From Lepus europaeus (Eukaryota > Chordata > Mammalia > Lagomorpha > Leporidae): 64,000 nucleotides of DNA. Below the pieces are notes generated by a model. It saw only the letters and a list, made by a program, of their open reading frames with translations. It had not been told where the DNA came from and did not search any database. A program made the translations under genes and the position numbers. Of the stretch, positions 60,205 to 64,000 are shown one piece after another; the first letter of the stretch is position 1, and each line of letters opens with the position of its first letter. The stretch covers positions 1,178,001 to 1,242,000 of the forward strand of contig NC_084850.1 in the NCBI RefSeq assembly GCF_033115175.1. Direction: 5' to 3'.

Positions 60205-60680
60205 AAGAAAATATCGGTTTATTACTGGAGCATATTGTACATCCACTTAGATAGGCCATACATTGGAACATAAGATCTCTTCATAAATTTTAAAAAGATT
60301 GCATTCTGACGCAAGCTCTCTAATCACAGTGGAAGAAGATTTGAAATTAGTCACAATGTCAAAATATTTGGAAATCCATGGGTCAAAGGAGAAATTGCAG
60401 GGGGACTTAAGAAACTTATAAAAACTGTATAGTACAACAAGCAAAACAAATACAACTTGCCAAAAATTAGTGTCAAGAGACTGCAGAGACAACCAGAGAA
60501 TTTGTTGCATTAAATGCTTATATTAGATAAGAACAAAGGCATAGATCAAAGACCAAACAGTCCATTTGTAGAAATTGAAAATGCAAAATGACTCAAATGA
60601 CGAAATACTAGTGATAAGAGAGGAAATCAGTGATAAAAAACAAACTGTAGACACAGTTAGCAAATAGAAATGTTACTTTT
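60205..60680 (+). mobile_element. Old L1, right part
   Basis: It picks up the ORF2 endonuclease region at about gataggccatacattgg and continues through ccatgggtcaaaggagaaat and taaatgcttatattagataa. It is collinear with the piece ending at 58029, with only a short stretch of L1 missing between them. Confidence 0.65.
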
Positions 60681-61066
60681 CCTGCTTTTTTTGCTTTTAA
60701 AAATGTTAATTAGTTTTTAACAGATTCAACATGGTTTGTAAATACAGTTCTAGGAACATAAAGATATTCTGTTCCTCCCTAGCTCTCTCCCTCCCCCTTT
60801 CTCATTCTCATTCTCCTTTCTTCTCCCTTTCTGTGTTTTTTTTTTTTTTAGTTTTTGAGATAAAATTTTAAATTTACATTGCAATTAGAGGCTTAATACT
60901 TCCCCAAATAAGAAGTTTAACAAGTAACAACCAAAAAGAGTGTAGCTTAGTGAGAATATAAACAATGGCTGTAAACAATAATTGAATGGAAAAATTACCA
61001 TTTCACCCATATACAGTAAATTCAAAAGTAATCTCAGATAATTAAAACAGTAGTAGCATAACCCTT
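60681..61066 (-). mobile_element. Possible lagomorph L1 3' UTR, antisense
   Basis: It contains tttaacagattcaacatggt, a pyrimidine-rich tract (60770-60840) and tgagataaaattttaaattt, similar in style to antisense L1 3' UTRs. The family is uncertain. Confidence 0.35.
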
Positions 61067-61394
61067 TTAAAAGATTTATTTATTTATTTGAAAGGCAAAG
61101 TTACAGAGAGGCAAAGGCAGAGAGAGAAAGGGACATCTTCCATCCACTGGTTCACTCCCCGAATTGTCAGAATGGCCGGAGCTGCGCTGATCTGAAGCCA
61201 GGAGCCAAGCGCCTCTTCTGGATCTCCCACATGGGTGCAGAGGCCCAAGCACTTGGGTCGTCTTCTGCTGCTTTTCTAGGCACATTAGTAGGGAGGTTTA
61301 TGGAAGTGGAGCAGCTGAGACTCGAACTGGCACCCATATAGGATGTTGGCATCATAGGTAGTGGCTTTACCTTCTACGCCACAACACCAGCCCT
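61067..61394 (-). mobile_element. C-SINE, reverse
   Basis: Full-length, from the tail gatttatttatttatttga to the head cgccacaacaccagccct. Confidence 0.88.
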
Positions 61395-61435
61395 AGAAGA
61401 CTTTTGGTTACTACTTCAAACCCATTGCTGCTTCT

Positions 61436-61776
61436 TCTTTTTTTTTTTGACAAGCAGAGTGGACAGTGAGAGAGAGACAGAGAGAAAGGTCTTCCTTTTG
61501 TCTTTGGTTCACCCTCCAATGGCCGCCATGGTAGGTGCGCTGCGGCCGGCACACTGCGCTGATCCGAAAGCAGGAGCCAGGTGCTTCTCCTGGTCTCCCA
61601 TGGGGTGCAGGGCCCAAGCACTTGAGCCATCCTCCACTGCACTCCTGGGCCACAGCAGAGAGCTGGCCTGGAAGAGGAGCAACCGGGACAGAATCCGGCG
61701 CCCCGACCGGGACTAGAACCCGGTGTGCCAGCGCCGCAAGGCGGAGGATTAGCCTATTGAGCCGCAGCGCCGGCCC
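61436..61776 (-). mobile_element. Young C-SINE (gacaag class), reverse, inside L1
   Basis: Flanked by cccattgct on both sides. The CpG-rich head ends ccgcagcgccggccc. Confidence 0.92.
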
Positions 61777-62505
61777 AATCCCATTGCTTTTTATGAGTCT
61801 GTTTAGGTCGTCTATATCTCCTTGATTTAATCTTGATAGATTATAAGTATCCAGGAATTTATCCATTTCTTAGAGGTTTTTCAGTTTATTAGCATATAGT
61901 TCTCCATAGTAGTTTCTTATGATCTTTGTATTTCAGTGGTGTCAGCTGTAATGTCTTCTTTTCCATCTCTAATTTTATTTATTTGAGTTATTTCTCCTTT
62001 TTCTTTGCCATTTTGACTAGAAGTTTATCTCTTTTGTTTTTCTTCTCAAAAAAACCCAACGTTTTGTTTTGTTGATCTTTCGTATCTTTTTTAGTTTCAA
62101 TTTCATTTATTTCTGCTCTGATCCTTATTATTTCTTGCCTCCTGCTGATTTTGGGTTTGGTTTGTTCTTGTTTTTCCAAGTCTTTGAGATGTATCATTAG
62201 CTCTTTGGTTTGAGATTTATTTTTTTAAATGTAAGCACTTAATTCTATACACATCCTTCTTAATACTGCTTTTGCTGTATCACAGGTTTTGATATGTTGT
62301 ACTTTCATTTTTGTTTATTTCAAGAAAGTTTTTGATTTCCTTTTTAATTTCTTCAATGATCCATTTATCATTCAGTAGCATGTTGGCTAATTTCCAAGTA
62401 TTTATGACTGTCCTATTTTCCTTGTTGTTGAATTTTAGTTTTATCCCTTTATGGTCTGAGAAGACACCTCGCATGATTTCAAGCTTTTTAAATTTGCTGA
62501 GACTT

Positions 62506-62827
62506 GGAGCTGGCACTGTGGCGTAGTGAGTAAAGCCTCCACTTGCAGTGTGGGCATCCCATATGCGCACCGGTTTGAGTCCCAGCTGCTCTACTTCTGA
62601 TCCAGCTCTTTGCTATGGCCTGGGGAAGCAGTAGAAGATGCCCTGAGTCCTTGGGCCCCTGCACCCATGTGGGAGAACCTGAGGAATCTCCTGGCTCTTG
62701 GCTTGCACTGGCCCAGCTCTGGCCGTTGCAGCCATTTGAGGAGTGAACCAGTGGATGGAAAACCTCTCTCTCTCTCTGCCTCTGCCTCTGCCTCTGTAAC
62801 TCTGCCTTTCAAATCTTTTAAAAAATG
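62506..62827 (+). mobile_element. C-SINE, forward, inside L1
   Basis: The target duplication gctgagacttg lies on both sides. The CT tract includes a tctgcc repeat (62775-62795). Confidence 0.92.
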
Positions 62828-63673
62828 GCTGAGACTTGATTTATGGCTTAATATGTGGTGTATCCTAAAAAATGTTCATGTTTTGATGAAAAGAATGTGC
62901 ATTCTGTAGCTGTTAGGTGAAATGTCCTATAAATATCTATTAAGTCCATTTGCTCGATGGCATGTTGCAACTCCAATGTGCATTTATTGATTTTCTGTCT
63001 AGATGAGCTGTCCATTGATGATAGTGGAATGTTGAAGGCACCCACTATTATTATATTGGAATCTATCTCTCCCTTTAGGTCTAATAGTATTTTCTGTATA
63101 TATCTGTGTGTTTTGTGTTGAGTGCATACCTATTTATGATGTCTTCTTGCTGAATTGAACATTTTATGAAAATATAATGTCCTTCTTTATCTCTTTTTAT
63201 AGTTTTTGATTTAAAGTCTGTTTTATCTGATATCAAGATAGCTACTCCTGTGTGTTTTTGGTTTCCAGTTGCCTGGTATATCTTTTTCCAACCCTTCATC
63301 TTCAGTCTGTGAGTATCTTTGTGAAGTGAGGTTCTTGCAGGCAGCATATAGTGGGGGGTCTTGGTTTTTTATCCATTCAGCCACTCCAAGTGTTTTGGTT
63401 GGAGAATTTAATCCATGTATATTCAAGATTAGTCTTGATACATAAGAACTAAGACCTTCATTTTGTTGATTGGATACCAATTCTACCTGCTCTGTTAGTG
63501 AATTTGATGGTGCCATGTTTCACGTGTAGTTGTAATGCAGGACATTCTTCAGAATTTCTTGTAAGTCTGGTGTGGTGGTTTTAAATTCTCTCAGTTTTTG
63601 CTTATCTGGAAAATACCTTATTTCTTTTTCACTTTTAAAGGATAACTTCCCTGGAATAAAATTCTTCGTTGGA

Positions 63674-63675
<2 letters not shown>

Positions 63676-63720
<45 letters not shown>
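63676..63720 (+). repeat. Poly-T run of about 43
   Basis: An uninterrupted T run within the antisense L1. Its exact length in an assembly is unreliable. Confidence 0.95.
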
Positions 63721-64000
63721 CTTTTAAGACCTTGAATATATCATTCCACTCTTCTGGCCTATAGGGTTTCTGCTGGGACAGCTGATGTTAATCTGATTGG
63801 TTTTACTTTATATGTAACTTGATGCTTTTCTCTTGCTGTTTTTAGGATTCTTTCCTTGTCTTTAAATTTTGACAGTTTGACTACAGTATGCCTTGGAGAA
63901 GATCTTTTTTGGTTGAGTCTGCTTGGGTTTGTTTAAGCTTCTTGTTTCTTGATGTCTATGTTTCTTACAAGACCTGGGAAATTTTCAACTATTATTTCAT

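Larger units (their letters stand above)
61395..64000 (-). mobile_element. L1 ORF2 and 5' part, antisense, runs off the window
   Basis: On the minus strand, frames give ORF2 endonuclease pieces (KTDFKSKTIKRDKEGHYIF, 63081-63347; MDLIDIYRTFHLTATECTFF, 62848-63045) and then the part leading to the reverse transcriptase (EKQEQTKPKISRRQEIIRI, 61988-62197; MDKFLDTYNLSRLNQGDIDD, up to 61866). The frame is broken by stops and shifts, so the copy is inactive. Beyond about 63520 it is L1 sequence 5' of ORF2. Two C-SINEs interrupt it. It remains recognisable throughout, so it is younger than the L1M pieces elsewhere. Confidence 0.85.

Overview
The window is mammalian nuclear DNA, almost certainly European rabbit (Oryctolagus cuniculus). 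It carries more than 30 copies of the lagomorph tRNA-derived C-SINE in several age classes, plus a rabbit-type L1 3' UTR. Three spliced genes place it on the X chromosome in the block that corresponds to human Xq28 (ZNF275 - ZFP92 - TREX2 - HAUS7 - BGN). Gene order and orientation agree with human when the window is read in reverse. Gene identities rest on remembered human protein sequences; no search was run.

Layout. Positions 1-17560 hold the 3' part of HAUS7 (+): seven coding exons from the middle of the protein to the stop codon. The exons for the N-terminal domain are not in the window. Introns are filled with C-SINEs and old L1 fragments. TREX2 (+) follows at 19599-20309 as one intact 236-codon coding exon, with a probable 5' non-coding exon ending at 19146 and an AATAAA at 20536. 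From 20.5 to 40.6 kb is intergenic DNA with a 6.3-kb CA-rich minisatellite (about 23.16-29.47 kb), a nested L1M copy and two old MaLR-like LTRs. ZFP92 (-) lies at 40599-42795: four coding exons for a KRAB protein with eight C2H2 fingers. A 2-kb GA-rich tract and a CpG-rich segment near 48.5-49.1 kb, its likely promoter, lie 5' of it. From 53.7 kb to the end, L1 and SINE insertions dominate. They include a GC-rich, promoter-like block (58.66-60.19 kb) that sits inside an old L1.

How the genes relate. HAUS7 (augmin subunit, spindle microtubule branching) and TREX2 (3'-5' DNA exonuclease) are head-to-tail on one strand about 2 kb apart, and readthrough between them is known in human. ZFP92 (putative KRAB repressor) converges on them from the other side of the minisatellite. 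I see no operon-like or defence-type system.

Most unusual observations: an L1-U2 snRNA chimeric insertion with microhomology at both U2 junctions (55.53-56.11 kb); the GC-rich block inside an L1; the minisatellite with an internal 446-bp duplication; a charge rearrangement in the DNA-binding loop of TREX2; and a NAGNAG acceptor in HAUS7.
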